From assembly GCF_003627215.1 (NCBI RefSeq), contig NZ_CP032677.1, forward strand, positions 3,415,501 through 3,479,500: a DNA stretch of 64,000 bases, read 5' to 3'. Position numbers and translations under genes: made by a program. Source of the stretch: Pseudomonas sp. Leaf58 (GTDB lineage Bacteria > Pseudomonadota > Gammaproteobacteria > Pseudomonadales > Pseudomonadaceae). A model generated the notes under the pieces. It was not told the origin of the DNA, did not search any database, and saw only the letters and a list, made by a program, of their open reading frames with translations. Positions 7,900-19,065 of the stretch are shown here, piece after piece (positions within the stretch are counted from its first letter, which is position 1; every line of letters starts with the position of its first letter).

Positions 7900-8231
7900 A
7901 TACGCTCAATATTGGTGATCAGGCGATCGCCCTGGACAAGGACGGTTTCCTGGTCGACCTGCAAGACTGGTCCCACGCCGCTGCCGAGGCATTGGCCGCG
8001 CGCGAGGGTATCCCGCTGACAGCGGACCACTGGGAGATCCTCGAACTGCTGCGCCAGTTCTACCAGGAGTACCAGCTATCCCCGGCTACGCGCCCGCTGA
8101 TCAAGTACACGGCCCTGAAGCTGGGCCCGGACAAGGGCAACAGCCCGCACCTGAACCGCCTGTTCAATGGCACTCCAGCCAAACTCGCCGCCAAGCTGGC
8201 GGGCCTGCCCAAGCCGACCAACTGCATATGA
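7896..8231 (+). CDS. tusE: TusE, DsrC-type sulfur carrier
   Basis: This 111-residue DsrC/TusE family protein accepts sulfur from TusD and hands it to MnmA bound to tRNA. The penultimate residue is the essential cysteine (C110 in PTNCI), on the flexible C-terminal arm. The second upstream cysteine of sulfite-reductase DsrC is absent, which fits a TusE role instead. Conserved segments include ADHWEILELLRQFYQEY and SPATRPLIKY. It overlaps tusB upstream and the TrpD2-like gene downstream, each by four bases. Confidence 0.94.
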   Translation: MNTLNIGDQAIALDKDGFLVDLQDWSHAAAEALAAREGIPLTADHWEILELLRQFYQEYQLSPATRPLIKYTALKLGPDKGNSPHLNRLFNGTPAKLAAKLAGLPKPTNCI

Positions 8232-9232
8232 CCCAGCCACGCCCACTGACCTTGGAAACCCCCGCCGAACACCCGTTCGCCGAATTTGTGCGCATTCTCG
8301 GTAAAGGCAAGCGCGGCGCGCGCGGCCTAACCCGTGAGGAAGCCCATGCAGCCATGACCCTGCTGCTGGAAGGCAGGGTCGAAGACACCCAGCTCGGTGC
8401 TTTTCTCATGCTGTTGCGGCACAAGGAGGAAAGCGCCGACGAACTGGCCGGCTTCACCGAGGCCCTGCGCGCGCATCTGCAAGCACCGCGCATCGCCGTC
8501 GACCTGGACTGGCCCACTTACGCCGGCAAGAAGCGCCACCTGCCCTGGTACCTGCTGGCCGCCAAATGCCTGGCCGTCAATGGCGTACGTATTTTGATGC
8601 ACGGCGGCGGTGCGCACACCGCCGGGCGCATGTACACCGAGCAGTTGCTGTCTTTGCTGGAAATCCCGCTATGCCGCGACTGGCGTTCGGTCGGCCAAAC
8701 CCTGGACCAGCACCACCTGGCTTACTTCCCGCTGCAGGATTGGGCTCCGCAGTTGCAGCGCATGATCGACCTGCGCAACACCCTGGGCTTGCGCTCGCCC
8801 ATCCACTCGCTGGCCAGGGTGCTCAACCCGCTGGGCGCACGTTGTGGTTTGCAGAGTATCTTCCACCCCGGTTACCAGGCGGTGCACCGCGAGGCCAGCC
8901 GCCTGCTGGGTGATCATGTCGTGGTAATCAAGGGCGATGGCGGCGAGTTGGAGGTCAACCCCGATGTCATCAGCCACCTGTACGGCACCACGGCAGGCGA
9001 AGCCTGGGATGAGGAGTGGCCGGCGCTAAGCGAACGTCGGCACGTGAAACCGCCGAGCCTGCAGCCCGAGCATTTGCTGGCAGTTTGGCGCGGCCAGGCC
9101 GAGGACAGCTATGGTGAACTGGCCGTGGTGGCGACCATGGCCCTGGCCCTGCGTGGCTTGGGCCAGGACCGCGAGCAGGCGTTCGTCACGGCACGCGCCT
9201 ACTGGAGGGCGAGGAATCAATCGGATAAGTAG
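8228..9232 (+). CDS. ybiB: TrpD2/YbiB family protein (anthranilate phosphoribosyltransferase-like)
   Basis: This 334-residue protein has the fold family of anthranilate phosphoribosyltransferase: a helical N-terminal domain (LTREEAHAAMTLLLEGRVED) and a C-terminal alpha/beta domain with HGGGAHTAGRMYTEQLL. The canonical PRPP/anthranilate-binding glycine and histidine motifs of TrpD are not preserved. E. coli YbiB (TrpD2) binds nucleic acid without transferase activity and is linked to the LexA response, so a tryptophan role is unlikely. Its ATG overlaps the tusE stop (ATGA), making it the last gene of the tus operon. That placement suggests, but does not prove, a connection to tRNA or nucleic-acid handling. 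Confidence 0.85.
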   Translation: MTQPRPLTLETPAEHPFAEFVRILGKGKRGARGLTREEAHAAMTLLLEGRVEDTQLGAFLMLLRHKEESADELAGFTEALRAHLQAPRIAVDLDWPTYAGKKRHLPWYLLAAKCLAVNGVRILMHGGGAHTAGRMYTEQLLSLLEIPLCRDWRSVGQTLDQHHLAYFPLQDWAPQLQRMIDLRNTLGLRSPIHSLARVLNPLGARCGLQSIFHPGYQAVHREASRLLGDHVVVIKGDGGELEVNPDVISHLYGTTAGEAWDEEWPALSERRHVKPPSLQPEHLLAVWRGQAEDSYGELAVVATMALALRGLGQDREQAFVTARAYWRARNQSDK

Positions 9233-9323
9233 ATGGTTTGCAGGCAGTATTTGCGCTATTTATTCGAATTATTTCCCCTAGACTGGGCTCCAACGACAAA
9301 CAACTTTGTTCGAGGAGCTCACC

Positions 9324-10283
9324 ATGGGCCTATTGATCGACGGCCGCTGGCATGACCAGTGGTACGAAAATGGCAAGGACGGCACGTTCAAACGCGAAAA
9401 CGCCCAGCGCCGTCATCAGCTACCCGCTCCCGAAGCCGGCCGCTACCACCTGTATGTTTCGCTAGCATGCCCATGGGCGCACCGCACTTTGATCTTCCGC
9501 GCGCTCAAGGGCTTGGAGCCGCTGATCGACGTGTCCGTGGTCAGCTGGCTGATGCAGGACCATGGCTGGACCTTCGACCAGCAGCAAGGCTCCTCCGGTG
9601 ATCACCTTGACGCCCTCGAGTACCTGCACCAGCGCTACACCCAGGATGACCCGCACTACACTGGCCGCGTTACGGTACCGGTGCTATGGGACAAGCAAGA
9701 GCAGCGCATCGTCAACAACGAGTCGTCAGAGATCATCCGCATCTTCAACAGTGCGTTCAACGAGGTGACCGGCAATAACCTCGACCTGTACCCAGAGCCA
9801 CTGCGCCCGACCATCGAAGCGTTGAACGGGCGCATCTACCCGGCGGTAAACAACGGCGTGTATCGCGCAGGCTTTGCCACCGCGCAAGATGCCTACGAGG
9901 CTGCGTTCGACGATGTGTTCAACGAATTGGATTATCTGGAAGACCTGCTCAGCCGCAACCGCTACCTGGCGGGCGAATACCTGACCGAGGCTGATATACG
10001 CCTGTTTACCACCTTGGTGCGCTTCGATGCGGTGTACCACGGGCACTTCAAGTGCAACCTGCGGCGCCTGAGCGACTACCACAACCTGTCCAACTGGTTG
10101 CGTGAGTTGTACCAGTGGCCTGGGGTGGCGGGCACGGTGAACATGGAGCATATCCAGAAGCACTACTACATGAGCCACAAGACCATCAACCCGAACGGGA
10201 TCGTGCCCAAAGGGCCGCTGCAGGACTTTGGCCTTGCGCATGATCGGGAACGGTTGGCGGGCAAGGGGATCTGGCAGGCTTGA
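9324..10283 (+). CDS. yqjG: glutathionyl-hydroquinone reductase (Xi-class GST)
   Basis: This 319-residue Xi-class glutathione transferase uses glutathione to reduce glutathionyl-hydroquinones to free hydroquinones. The active-site cysteine is Cys49 in SLACPWAHRTLIF. The thioredoxin-like N-domain ends near NNESSEIIRIFN, and the helical C-domain follows with YLAGEYLTEADIRLFTTLVRFD and a conserved C-terminal YYMSHKTINPNGIVPKGP. The start at 9324 has gaggag seven bases upstream (9312-9317). It is a single gene facing cysG, with a hairpin between them. Confidence 0.93.
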   Translation: MGLLIDGRWHDQWYENGKDGTFKRENAQRRHQLPAPEAGRYHLYVSLACPWAHRTLIFRALKGLEPLIDVSVVSWLMQDHGWTFDQQQGSSGDHLDALEYLHQRYTQDDPHYTGRVTVPVLWDKQEQRIVNNESSEIIRIFNSAFNEVTGNNLDLYPEPLRPTIEALNGRIYPAVNNGVYRAGFATAQDAYEAAFDDVFNELDYLEDLLSRNRYLAGEYLTEADIRLFTTLVRFDAVYHGHFKCNLRRLSDYHNLSNWLRELYQWPGVAGTVNMEHIQKHYYMSHKTINPNGIVPKGPLQDFGLAHDRERLAGKGIWQA

Positions 10284-10290
10284 GCTCGTC

Positions 10291-10309
10291 GGGGCTGCAA
10301 AGCAGCCCC
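10291..10309. terminator. hairpin between convergent yqjG and cysG
   Basis: A perfect 8-bp stem GGGGCTGC / GCAGCCCC with an AAA loop lies in the 33-bp gap between two convergent stops. No U tract follows on either strand, so terminator function is probable from position rather than from sequence. Confidence 0.5.
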
Positions 10310-10316
10310 AGCAATT

Positions 10317-11708
10317 TCAGCTGTTTTGCGAACCTTCGAACCAGGCCAGCTTGTCACGCAACTGCACCACTTCCCCGACAATCACCAGGGTTGGCGCATG
10401 CACTTCATGCTGGGCCACCAGGCTTGGCAAATCCGCCAGGGTACCGGTGAACACCCGCTGATTACGCGTAGTCCCCTGCTGCACCAGCGCCGCCGGGGTA
10501 CTGGCCGCACGGCCGTGGCGAATCAGCTCGGCACAAATGGTCGGCAAGCCCACCAAGCCCATGTAGAACACCAGGGTCTGTGCCGGCGCCACCAGGTCAT
10601 TCCATGGCAGGTTACTACTGCCGTCCTTCAAGTGCCCGGTCACGAAGCGCACCGACTGGGCATAGTCACGATGAGTCAGCGGAATTCCACCATAGGCAGA
10701 ACAGCCACTGGCCGCCGTAATACCCGGCACCACCTGGAACGGGATGCCATGCTCGGCCAGCTCTTCGATCTCTTCACCACCCCGGCCAAAAATGAACGGG
10801 TCGCCGCCCTTCAGGCGCAGCACGCGTTTGCCCTGCTGGGCCAACTCGACCAGCAGGCGATTGATTTGGTCCTGCGGTACGGCATGGTCCGCGCGGCGCT
10901 TGCCCACGTAAATGCGCTCGGCATCGCGCCGGCACATCTCGATGATGGCCGGTGCCACCAGGCGGTCGTACAGCACCACGTCAGCCTGCTGCATCAGGCG
11001 CAAGGCACGGAAGGTCAGCAAATCCGGATCACCCGGCCCTGCCCCCACCAGGTACACCTCACCGCCCTGTTGCATCGGCGCACCATCGACCATCGCCTGT
11101 AGCAAGCGCTCGGCCTCGGCGCCCTGCCCGGCTAGCTGGCGTTCGGCAATCGGCCCCTGGAATACAGTCTCCCAAAAACCACGACGCTGGTTGACGTCCG
11201 GGTACAAGGATTTGACCTTGTGCCGGAAACGCGCTGCCAACCCGGCCAACTCACCGTAGGCGGACGGCACCCAGGCTTCCAGCTTGGCACGAATCAAACG
11301 TGCCAGCACTGGGGCATCCCCGCCGCTGGAGACGGCAATCACCAAGGGTGAACGGTCGACAATCGCCGGGAAGATCACCGTGCACAGGGCCGGCGCATCC
11401 ACCACGTTGACCGGCAGGCTAAGTGCCTGCGCATCGGCCGACACCTGGGCGTTCAGCCCAGGGTCATCGGTGGCTGCAATCACCAGCCGGCAACCGACCA
11501 GGTCGGCTGCCTGATAGCCTCGCACCAGCACCTCACCGCCACCCTCCCGGGCCAGCGCGGCCAGCTGGCCGTCGACATCCGGTGCCACCACGCGCAGCGC
11601 AGCGCCGGCATCGGCTAGCAGGCGCGCCTTGCGCAAGGCGATCTCACCGCCGCCGACGACCAGCACGCGGCCACCCTGCAGCTTGTGGAACAGCGGCAGG
11701 TAATCCAT
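10317..11708 (-). CDS. cysG: CysG, siroheme synthase (trifunctional)
   Basis: This 463-residue fusion converts uroporphyrinogen III to siroheme, the cofactor of sulfite and nitrite reductases. The N-terminal precorrin-2 dehydrogenase/ferrochelatase part has an NAD-binding [17 protein letters not shown] near residue 15. The C-terminal SAM-dependent uroporphyrinogen methyltransferase begins near residue 218 with [18 protein letters not shown]. It also contains [16 protein letters not shown] and [16 protein letters not shown]. Length equals the E. coli-type fusion. Its start lies directly after the serS stop, so it is in the serS transcript. Confidence 0.97.
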   Translation of the reverse strand: MDYLPLFHKLQGGRVLVVGGGEIALRKARLLADAGAALRVVAPDVDGQLAALAREGGGEVLVRGYQAADLVGCRLVIAATDDPGLNAQVSADAQALSLPVNVVDAPALCTVIFPAIVDRSPLVIAVSSGGDAPVLARLIRAKLEAWVPSAYGELAGLAARFRHKVKSLYPDVNQRRGFWETVFQGPIAERQLAGQGAEAERLLQAMVDGAPMQQGGEVYLVGAGPGDPDLLTFRALRLMQQADVVLYDRLVAPAIIEMCRRDAERIYVGKRRADHAVPQDQINRLLVELAQQGKRVLRLKGGDPFIFGRGGEEIEELAEHGIPFQVVPGITAASGCSAYGGIPLTHRDYAQSVRFVTGHLKDGSSNLPWNDLVAPAQTLVFYMGLVGLPTICAELIRHGRAASTPAALVQQGTTRNQRVFTGTLADLPSLVAQHEVHAPTLVIVGEVVQLRDKLAWFEGSQNS

Positions 11709-13001
<1,293 letters not shown>

Positions 13002-13019
13002 TTATGTGTAGGTGTTGGT

Positions 13020-13394
13020 TCAGAATCGGGTCAGGGACAAGCCGGCCCAAGTGGCCAGTAGCCCGCCCACTACGCTGATACTGGTATAGCCCAAGGCCAG
13101 TGGGACCTGCCCACTTTCCATCAGGCGCACAGTGTCGAGCGAGAAGGAGGAAAAGGTCGTCAGGCCACCGAGGAAGCCGACGATCAGGCCGGCGCGCAAT
13201 TCGACCGGCGCCAACGGCTTGTGCAGAAACAAGCCATAGAGCAGGCCGATCAGCAGGCAGCCGACCAGGTTGACCGCCAGCGTACCGACATAGAAGTGCC
13301 GTGGCCAGTGGGCCGCTACCCAGTTCGAGGTAGCAAAGCGCAACAAGGTGCCGGCAATCCCACCGGCGCTGACCGCGGCAATCAATGCAATCAC
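13020..13394 (-). CDS. crcB: CrcB/Fluc fluoride exporter
   Basis: This 124-residue protein has four hydrophobic helices, a Fluc-type dual-topology fluoride channel. The conserved [10 protein letters not shown] start, the central [13 protein letters not shown] helix with its buried Asn, and [15 protein letters not shown] with the TTFS[ST]F phenylalanine-box motif are all present. Its start overlaps the rarA stop by four bases (ATGA). No fluoride riboswitch can lie directly before it, and expression must come from the lolA/rarA side. Confidence 0.95.
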   Translation of the reverse strand: MIALIAAVSAGGIAGTLLRFATSNWVAAHWPRHFYVGTLAVNLVGCLLIGLLYGLFLHKPLAPVELRAGLIVGFLGGLTTFSSFSLDTVRLMESGQVPLALGYTSISVVGGLLATWAGLSLTRF

Positions 13395-14716
13395 GGCTTT
13401 CTCCGCTGACGGGGGCTGTTGCGGTCGAGGTCGGCCAAGTGGCGTAGCTTCTCGCCAATCTTCAGCTCCAGGCCACGCGGCACCGGCTGGTAGTACTGGC
13501 GCGGCTGCAACTCATCGGGGAAGTAATCCTCGCCGGCGGCGTAGGCGTCAGGCTCGTCGTGGGCATAGCGGTACTCGTCGCCATAGCCCAGTTGCTTCAT
13601 CAGCTTGGTCGGAGCGTTGCGCAGGTGCAGGGGCACCTCCAGCGAACCCTGCTCGGCGGCTTCGCGCAGCGCGGCCTTGAAGCCCATATACACCGCATTG
13701 CTCTTCGGCGCACAGGCAAGGTAGGTGATGGCCTGGGCTACCGCCAGTTCGCCCTCGGGGCTGCCCAAGCGCTCCTGCACATCCCACGCCGCCAGGCACA
13801 GGCTGAGCGCGCGCGGGTCGGCGTTGCCGATGTCTTCGCTGGCCATGCGCACCACCCGGCGGGCGATGTACAGTGGGTCGCAGCCGCCGTCGAGCATGCG
13901 CGCAAACCAGTACAGGGCGCCATCGGGGTTGGAGCCGCGCACCGATTTGTGTAGCGCGGAGATCTGGTCGTAGAAGGCCTCGCCGCCCTTGTCAAAGCGA
14001 CGGCGGCTGTCACCGAGCAGGCTCTGCAGCATCTCGACGTCGATTTCGCTGCCATCTTCGGCCAGGTCCGAGGCATTCTCGAGGAAGTTGAGCATGCGCC
14101 GGCCATCACCATCGGCCGCCGCCATCAACATCTTGAAGGCGTCATCGCCAACCCGCAGGTTGCGCTTGCCCAGGCCGCGCTCTTCCGTCAGCGCGCGATT
14201 GACCAGCTTGCGCAGCGCTGCCTCGTCCAGGCTTTTCAGCACATACACCCGCGCGCGTGACAGCAGCGCGTTGTTTAGCTCGAACGACGGGTTTTCGGTG
14301 GTGGCGCCAATGAACAGCAGCGTGCCGTCTTCGACATAGGGCAAAAAAGCGTCCTGCTGCGATTTGTTGAAGCGGTGCACTTCGTCGACGAACAGGATGG
14401 TGCGGCGGCCATACTGACCAGCCTGCTGCTTGGCCACCTCGACCGCCTGGCGTATCTCTTTCACCCCGGCCAGTACCGCCGACACGGTTTCGAAGTGCGC
14501 ATCACAGAACTGCGCCAGCAGCCGCGCCAGAGTGGTCTTGCCCACCCCTGGCGGCCCCCAGAAGATCATCGAATGCAGCGCGCCCTGCTCCAGCGCCTCG
14601 CGCAGCGGTTTGCCACGCGCCAGCAGGTGCTCCTGGCCGACGTACTCGTCCAGGTTGGACGGGCGCAAGCGGGCGGCCAGGGGCTGGGCGACGGGTTCGC
14701 TTCGAAACAGGTCCAT
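13391..14716 (-). CDS. rarA: RarA/MgsA replication-associated AAA+ ATPase
   Basis: This 441-residue AAA+ protein of the clamp-loader/RuvB-like group works at stalled forks. Walker A is [15 protein letters not shown] (about residues 53-67) and Walker B is [15 protein letters not shown]. The sensor/arginine-finger region includes [20 protein letters not shown]. The C-terminal tetramerisation domain includes YKAALREA-like sequence ([14 protein letters not shown]) and [15 protein letters not shown]. Gene order lolA-rarA-crcB is usual for pseudomonads. The start ATG at 14716 lies 12 bases after the lolA stop. Confidence 0.96.
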   Translation of the reverse strand: MDLFRSEPVAQPLAARLRPSNLDEYVGQEHLLARGKPLREALEQGALHSMIFWGPPGVGKTTLARLLAQFCDAHFETVSAVLAGVKEIRQAVEVAKQQAGQYGRRTILFVDEVHRFNKSQQDAFLPYVEDGTLLFIGATTENPSFELNNALLSRARVYVLKSLDEAALRKLVNRALTEERGLGKRNLRVGDDAFKMLMAAADGDGRRMLNFLENASDLAEDGSEIDVEMLQSLLGDSRRRFDKGGEAFYDQISALHKSVRGSNPDGALYWFARMLDGGCDPLYIARRVVRMASEDIGNADPRALSLCLAAWDVQERLGSPEGELAVAQAITYLACAPKSNAVYMGFKAALREAAEQGSLEVPLHLRNAPTKLMKQLGYGDEYRYAHDEPDAYAAGEDYFPDELQPRQYYQPVPRGLELKIGEKLRHLADLDRNSPRQRRKP

Positions 14717-14728
14717 GACGAGCTCTGG

Positions 14729-15352
14729 TTACTCCTTGATCACATCCGCGCCTTTGGGGATGTCGAACTTGAACGTGCTGTCCGGCACCGACTGGTTGGC
14801 CTTGACGCCATTGAACAGGATATTGGTGCGCTGGCCGACGCTGTCGATCAGCTGCATGTCGTTAATCAGGCCCTTGCGGAACGATACGCGCAGTGAGTCG
14901 AACAGGGTGTCCTTGGTTTTCGGCTTGAGGGTGAAGTCCATGACTTCGCCCTGCTGCTTGGAGGCGATGTCGAAGCTCTGGCTGATTTTCGACACATCAC
15001 CCGACAGCAGCAGCGCTGGGGTTTGATTCAAGCGCACATCGAGCTTCTTGATGGTGGCCTGTTCCAGGTCCGGGTCCCACAGGGTGACGTTCTTGCCGTC
15101 GGACACCACCACCTGCTCTTGCGGCGCATCGGTGTGCCAGTAGAACAGGCCGGGGCGCTTGACGGTCATCTTGCCCGAGGTTTCCTGCAGGCTGGTGCCA
15201 TCGGCACCCAGGGTCAGCTGGGAGAAGTTGGCCTCGATGGTCTGCGACTTTTCCAGCAACTGGGTCAGGCGTTGTACGTCTTGCTCACCGGCATAAGCAG
15301 TAACCGAGCCCAGGGTCAGGGCAGAAACCAACAGCATGCGAATCGCGCGCAT
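14729..15352 (-). CDS. lolA: LolA, periplasmic lipoprotein carrier
   Basis: This 207-residue periplasmic chaperone receives lipoproteins from LolCDE and delivers them to LolB. The signal peptide is [21 protein letters not shown], with cleavage expected before GEQDVQRL. The mature protein shows the LolA pattern [20 protein letters not shown], the [19 protein letters not shown] strand region and the C-terminal [15 protein letters not shown] end ([11 protein letters not shown]). The start at 15352 has gagga five bases upstream; a longer frame to 15415 is rejected because it buries the signal peptide. ftsK ends 62 bases upstream. Confidence 0.95.
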   Translation of the reverse strand: MRAIRMLLVSALTLGSVTAYAGEQDVQRLTQLLEKSQTIEANFSQLTLGADGTSLQETSGKMTVKRPGLFYWHTDAPQEQVVVSDGKNVTLWDPDLEQATIKKLDVRLNQTPALLLSGDVSKISQSFDIASKQQGEVMDFTLKPKTKDTLFDSLRVSFRKGLINDMQLIDSVGQRTNILFNGVKANQSVPDSTFKFDIPKGADVIKE

Positions 15353-15414
15353 GGTAATCCTCATTGAGCATTGAATAGGCCAGGCGCCAAGGTTGGCGCC
15401 CGACAAGGTGTTCA

Positions 15415-17922
15415 TCAGTCGCGCGGGCCGCCCGGGGCAATCACTTCCCGCGAGCCGTTGCTGTTCATCGGGGTGACAACGCCGGCCATCTCCATCGACT
15501 CGATCATGCGCGCCGCCCGGTTGTAGCCGATCTTCAGCTTGCGCTGTACAGCCGAGATGGAAGCACGACGACTCTCAAGCACGAATTGCACGGCTTCATC
15601 ATACAGGGCATCGGTTTCGGCATCGTCACCATCACCACCGCCGCCGCCGCCGCCGCCATCAAAGCCACTGCCGGCCTCTTCGACGCCGTTGAGGATGTCG
15701 TCGTTGTAATCCGGGGCGCCGCGCAGCTTCCACGCTTCGACCGTACGGTGTACTTCATCGTCGGAAACGAACGCACCGTGCACACGGATCGGCAGGCTGG
15801 TGCCCGGTGGCATGTACAGCATGTCACCATGCCCCAGCAGCTGCTCGGCCCCCCCCTGGTCGATGATGGTCCGCGAGTCGATCTTGCTCGACACCTGGAA
15901 CGCCATGCGGGTTGGAATGTTGGCCTTGATCAGGCCGGTGATCACGTCCACCGACGGGCGCTGGGTGGCGAGGATCAAGTGAATACCCGCCGCACGCGCC
16001 TTCTGCGCAATACGGGCGATCAGCTCTTCGACCTTTTTGCCGACGATCATCATCATGTCGGCGAACTCGTCCACCACCACCACGATGGTCGGCAGGGTTT
16101 TCAGCGCAGGCGGTTCGTCGTCCATGCTCTCGCGGCGATACAACGGGTCATGGATGATCTCGCCGGCTTCCTGGGCGTCCTTGACCTTGCGGTTGAAGCC
16201 GGCCAGGTTGCGCACGCCCATGGCGGCCATCAACTTGTAGCGCCGCTCCATCTCGGCCACGCTCCAACGCAGGGCGTTGGCGGCGTCCTTCATGTCGGTG
16301 ACCACTGGGCATAGCAAGTGTGGGATACCTTCGTAGATCGACAGTTCGAGCATTTTCGGGTCGATCATGATCAGCCGCGCGTCTTCCGGGCCGGACTTGA
16401 ACAGGATCGACAGGATCATCGCGTTCACACCTACCGACTTACCCGAACCGGTAGTACCGGCCACCAGCAGGTGGGGCATCTTGGCCAGGTCGGTAATCAC
16501 CGGCTTGCCGCCAATGTCGTGGCCCAGGGCCAGGGTGACTGGCGACTTCTGCTCTTCGTACTGCGGGGTAGCCAGCACTTCGGAGAAGCGCACCATCTGC
16601 CGGTTTTCGTTGGGTATCTCGATACCCACGGTGGTCTTGCCGGGGATGACCTCGACCACACGCACGCTGGTTACCGCCAACGACCGCGCCAGGTCCTTGG
16701 CCAGGTTGGCGATACGGCTGACTTTCACACCGGCGGCCGGCTGAATTTCGTAACGGGTAATCACCGGGCCCGGGTGGATCGAGTCCACCGCCACTTCCAC
16801 ACCGAATTCCTTGAGCTTGATTTCCAGCAACTGGCCAACACCTGCCAGGGATTCTGGCGAGTACTCGATTTTTTTCTGTTCGGCCGGGTCCAGGATGGAG
16901 ATAGGCGGCAAGGTGCCTTCCACAGCGCTGTCGATAAACAGCGGTGCCTGCTTCTCTTTCATCACCCGCTTGCTTGGCTCTGGCGCCTTGACCGGTGCCG
17001 GCGCCGGCGCCGGTGGCACGATGGTCGGTAACGTGTGCTGTTCACGCGCCACCACCGGTTCACGCGGCACTACAGGCTCACGTGGCGCAACCACCGGCTC
17101 GCGCGCAAGGGTGGGTTCGCGCGGCTCGACCGGCTGGGCGGGTGCCTCTTCACGCTTGAAGATGCGCTCACGCAGCGCCGGCTTGGCCGGCTCGCGCCTC
17201 TCGGCAGCCATCGGTGCTGCCTTGACCACCGGCTCATCCTCACGCAGCTGCGCCTCCAGGCGCTTGCGCTCGTTGCGCGCTTCCCACCAGCGGTTGGCGG
17301 CGCCTTGCACCAGCTCGAACAGGTCCAGGGTGATCTTGCCGGTCAGGTCCATTACCTTGAACCAGGACAGGTCGGTGAACACGGTCAGGCCGAACAGGAA
17401 CAGGGCAATGAACATCAGCGTGCTGCCCTGCACATTCAACAGGTTGCGCGCCAGCTCTCCCAGGCTTTCGCCCAGGGCACCACCCGCGGAAAACGGCAGA
17501 CTCGCCGGTGGGTGGAAGTGGATATGCGCCAGCGCCGCACCAGACAACACCAGGAACACCAGGCCAATCAGCCGCCAGGAGAACAGCCAGCCGCTCCAAT
17601 CCCACGGCTGGTGACGTTGGCGGAAAATCTGCCAGGTTTTGACCGCCAGCAACAACGGGAAGATATAGGCAAAGTACCCCAGCACCATGAACAGGATGTC
17701 GGCGAAGTAGGCACCGGCACGCCCAGCGGCGTTCTGCACCTGGTCGACGTTGCTGGTGTGGCTGAAGCCCGGGTCCGAGGTGTCGTAGGTCAGCAGCGCC
17801 ATCCACAGGTACAGGCACAGGGCGCCGACAGCGATCAACGCACCTTCCTTGAGGCGATAATGCAGCTGCTGCCGCCACAGGGGCACGGGCAAAGGAGCTG
17901 GGGTTGCGGTGGATTTCTTCAA
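15415..17922 (-). CDS. ftsK: FtsK, septal DNA translocase
   Basis: This protein has about 835 residues if translation starts at the TTG at 17922, where an agga site lies 12 bases upstream. An ATG at 18030 would add 36 unusual residues. Four or five membrane helices occupy roughly residues 25-190. A proline-rich linker follows with repeated REPVV units (about 300-340). The motor has Walker [18 protein letters not shown] and Walker [15 protein letters not shown]. The C-terminus has an eight-glycine stretch and then the gamma winged helix ([20 protein letters not shown]) that reads KOPS and activates XerD at dif. The 406-bp gap upstream separates it from divergent aat. Confidence 0.96.
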   Translation of the reverse strand: MKKSTATPAPLPVPLWRQQLHYRLKEGALIAVGALCLYLWMALLTYDTSDPGFSHTSNVDQVQNAAGRAGAYFADILFMVLGYFAYIFPLLLAVKTWQIFRQRHQPWDWSGWLFSWRLIGLVFLVLSGAALAHIHFHPPASLPFSAGGALGESLGELARNLLNVQGSTLMFIALFLFGLTVFTDLSWFKVMDLTGKITLDLFELVQGAANRWWEARNERKRLEAQLREDEPVVKAAPMAAERREPAKPALRERIFKREEAPAQPVEPREPTLAREPVVAPREPVVPREPVVAREQHTLPTIVPPAPAPAPVKAPEPSKRVMKEKQAPLFIDSAVEGTLPPISILDPAEQKKIEYSPESLAGVGQLLEIKLKEFGVEVAVDSIHPGPVITRYEIQPAAGVKVSRIANLAKDLARSLAVTSVRVVEVIPGKTTVGIEIPNENRQMVRFSEVLATPQYEEQKSPVTLALGHDIGGKPVITDLAKMPHLLVAGTTGSGKSVGVNAMILSILFKSGPEDARLIMIDPKMLELSIYEGIPHLLCPVVTDMKDAANALRWSVAEMERRYKLMAAMGVRNLAGFNRKVKDAQEAGEIIHDPLYRRESMDDEPPALKTLPTIVVVVDEFADMMMIVGKKVEELIARIAQKARAAGIHLILATQRPSVDVITGLIKANIPTRMAFQVSSKIDSRTIIDQGGAEQLLGHGDMLYMPPGTSLPIRVHGAFVSDDEVHRTVEAWKLRGAPDYNDDILNGVEEAGSGFDGGGGGGGGDGDDAETDALYDEAVQFVLESRRASISAVQRKLKIGYNRAARMIESMEMAGVVTPMNSNGSREVIAPGGPRD

Positions 17923-18328
17923 AACGCGTCTATTCCTGCGCGTGCTGCGCGTCCAATAGTGATCGGCCGGCGGAGCGACCAATGAACCACTACTTTTAAC
18001 ATTACTGCCCGCCAGCCGCCATGGCGGCACGCCATAAGGGGATTTGGCCGGGGGCGACTTTCAATAGCTGCAATTTGAGCACGCATTTTCTTCTGTGACA
18101 AAGGCTTATGCTGTGTTTTTGCACAGGTGTGACAGCAAATGTAGCGGATGGTGCCTGCAGCTTGATGAATGTGTAGGAAATTGCCTAATTTCCTCGTGCC
18201 TTGTGCAAGCCTTGAAGGCTTTGGGGCTGTTGTGGAGACGAGCGCGCCCGCGAAGCAGCCAAAGAGATTGACCCTGCTTTTCACCCAGGCCATGCTGCCC
18301 TCTCCCCTCCCCCACCGCACGATAGACC
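17923..18328. other. divergent promoter region between ftsK and aat
   Basis: These 406 bases hold no convincing gene. Short frames here lack ribosome-binding sites and conserved character. The one distinct structure is a perfect inverted repeat at 18175-18194. The promoters of ftsK (minus) and aat (plus) should be here, but no clear consensus boxes stand out. Confidence 0.5.
18175..18194. promoter_or_regulatory. AT-rich inverted repeat, possible operator
   Basis: AGGAAATT and AATTTCCT form a perfect 8-bp inverted repeat around GCCT. It lies about 135 bases before the aat start and 250 bases from the ftsK start. Without a T tract on either strand it looks more like a binding site than a terminator. 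Confidence 0.35.
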
Positions 18329-19009
18329 ATGCTCACCTGGCTGACCCGCGACTCGCTAACCTTCCCGCCACTGGAAAAGGCCCTGCACGACCCCAACGGC
18401 CTGCTCGCCGCTGGCGGCGACCTGAGCCCCGAGCGCCTGATGCAGGCCTATCGCCACGGCTGCTTCCCGTGGTACCAAGAGGGCCAGCCGATCCTCTGGT
18501 GGTCGCCCGACCCACGCACAGTGCTGTTCCCAGAGCAGCTTCACGTGTCACGCTCGCTCGCTAAGCTGATGCGCCAGGGCCGCTACCAGGTCAGCTTCGA
18601 CACCGACTTCCCGGCAGTGATCGCAGCCTGTGCCGCGCCGCGCGACTACGCCGACGGCACCTGGATCACCGACACCATGCGCAACGCCTATTGCGAACTG
18701 CACCGGCGTGGCATCGCCCATTCGGTGGAGGTACGCCAGGACGGCGAACTGGTCGGCGGCCTCTACGGCCTGGCCATGGGCCAACTGTTCTTTGGCGAAT
18801 CGATGTTCAGTCGCGCCGACAACGCCTCCAAGGTCGGCTTCGTGACCCTGGTCAACCACCTGCGCCAAGCCGGTTTCGTCCTCATCGACTGCCAGATGCC
18901 GACCAACCACCTGCATAGCCTTGGCGCACGCGCCATCAGCCGCACCGATTTCGCTGGTTACCTGGCACGTCACCTCGACCAGCCCAACAGCGCCACATGG
19001 GTTCCCTAG
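18329..19009 (+). CDS. aat: leucyl/phenylalanyl-tRNA-protein transferase
   Basis: This 226-residue N-degron enzyme attaches Leu or Phe to proteins with N-terminal Arg or Lys, marking them for ClpAPS. Family motifs are [21 protein letters not shown] at the start, the [20 protein letters not shown] pocket, and [20 protein letters not shown] with [12 protein letters not shown]. The ATG at 18329 gives the standard MLTWL start. It is followed 56 bases later by bpt, and ClpA and ClpS are encoded 1.2 kb further on. The whole set works together in the cytoplasm. Confidence 0.97.
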   Translation: MLTWLTRDSLTFPPLEKALHDPNGLLAAGGDLSPERLMQAYRHGCFPWYQEGQPILWWSPDPRTVLFPEQLHVSRSLAKLMRQGRYQVSFDTDFPAVIAACAAPRDYADGTWITDTMRNAYCELHRRGIAHSVEVRQDGELVGGLYGLAMGQLFFGESMFSRADNASKVGFVTLVNHLRQAGFVLIDCQMPTNHLHSLGARAISRTDFAGYLARHLDQPNSATWVP

Positions 19010-19065
19010 GCGAGTTCCCATAGCTGGCTTACACTTAAAACAAAGGCTCACCGAGGGGGTTGATC

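Noticed and set aside
13395..14728. Fluoride riboswitch upstream of crcB.
   Set aside because: The upstream sequence is the coding region of rarA, and no separate leader exists.
17100..17200. Repeated DNA in ftsK as an inserted element.
   Set aside because: The repeats are in frame and encode REPVV units of the flexible linker, so they belong to the gene.
17923..18030. 36-residue N-terminal extension of FtsK from an ATG at 18030.
   Set aside because: The added sequence is not like the FtsK N-terminus. The TTG at 17922 with agga upstream begins [15 protein letters not shown], directly before the first membrane region.
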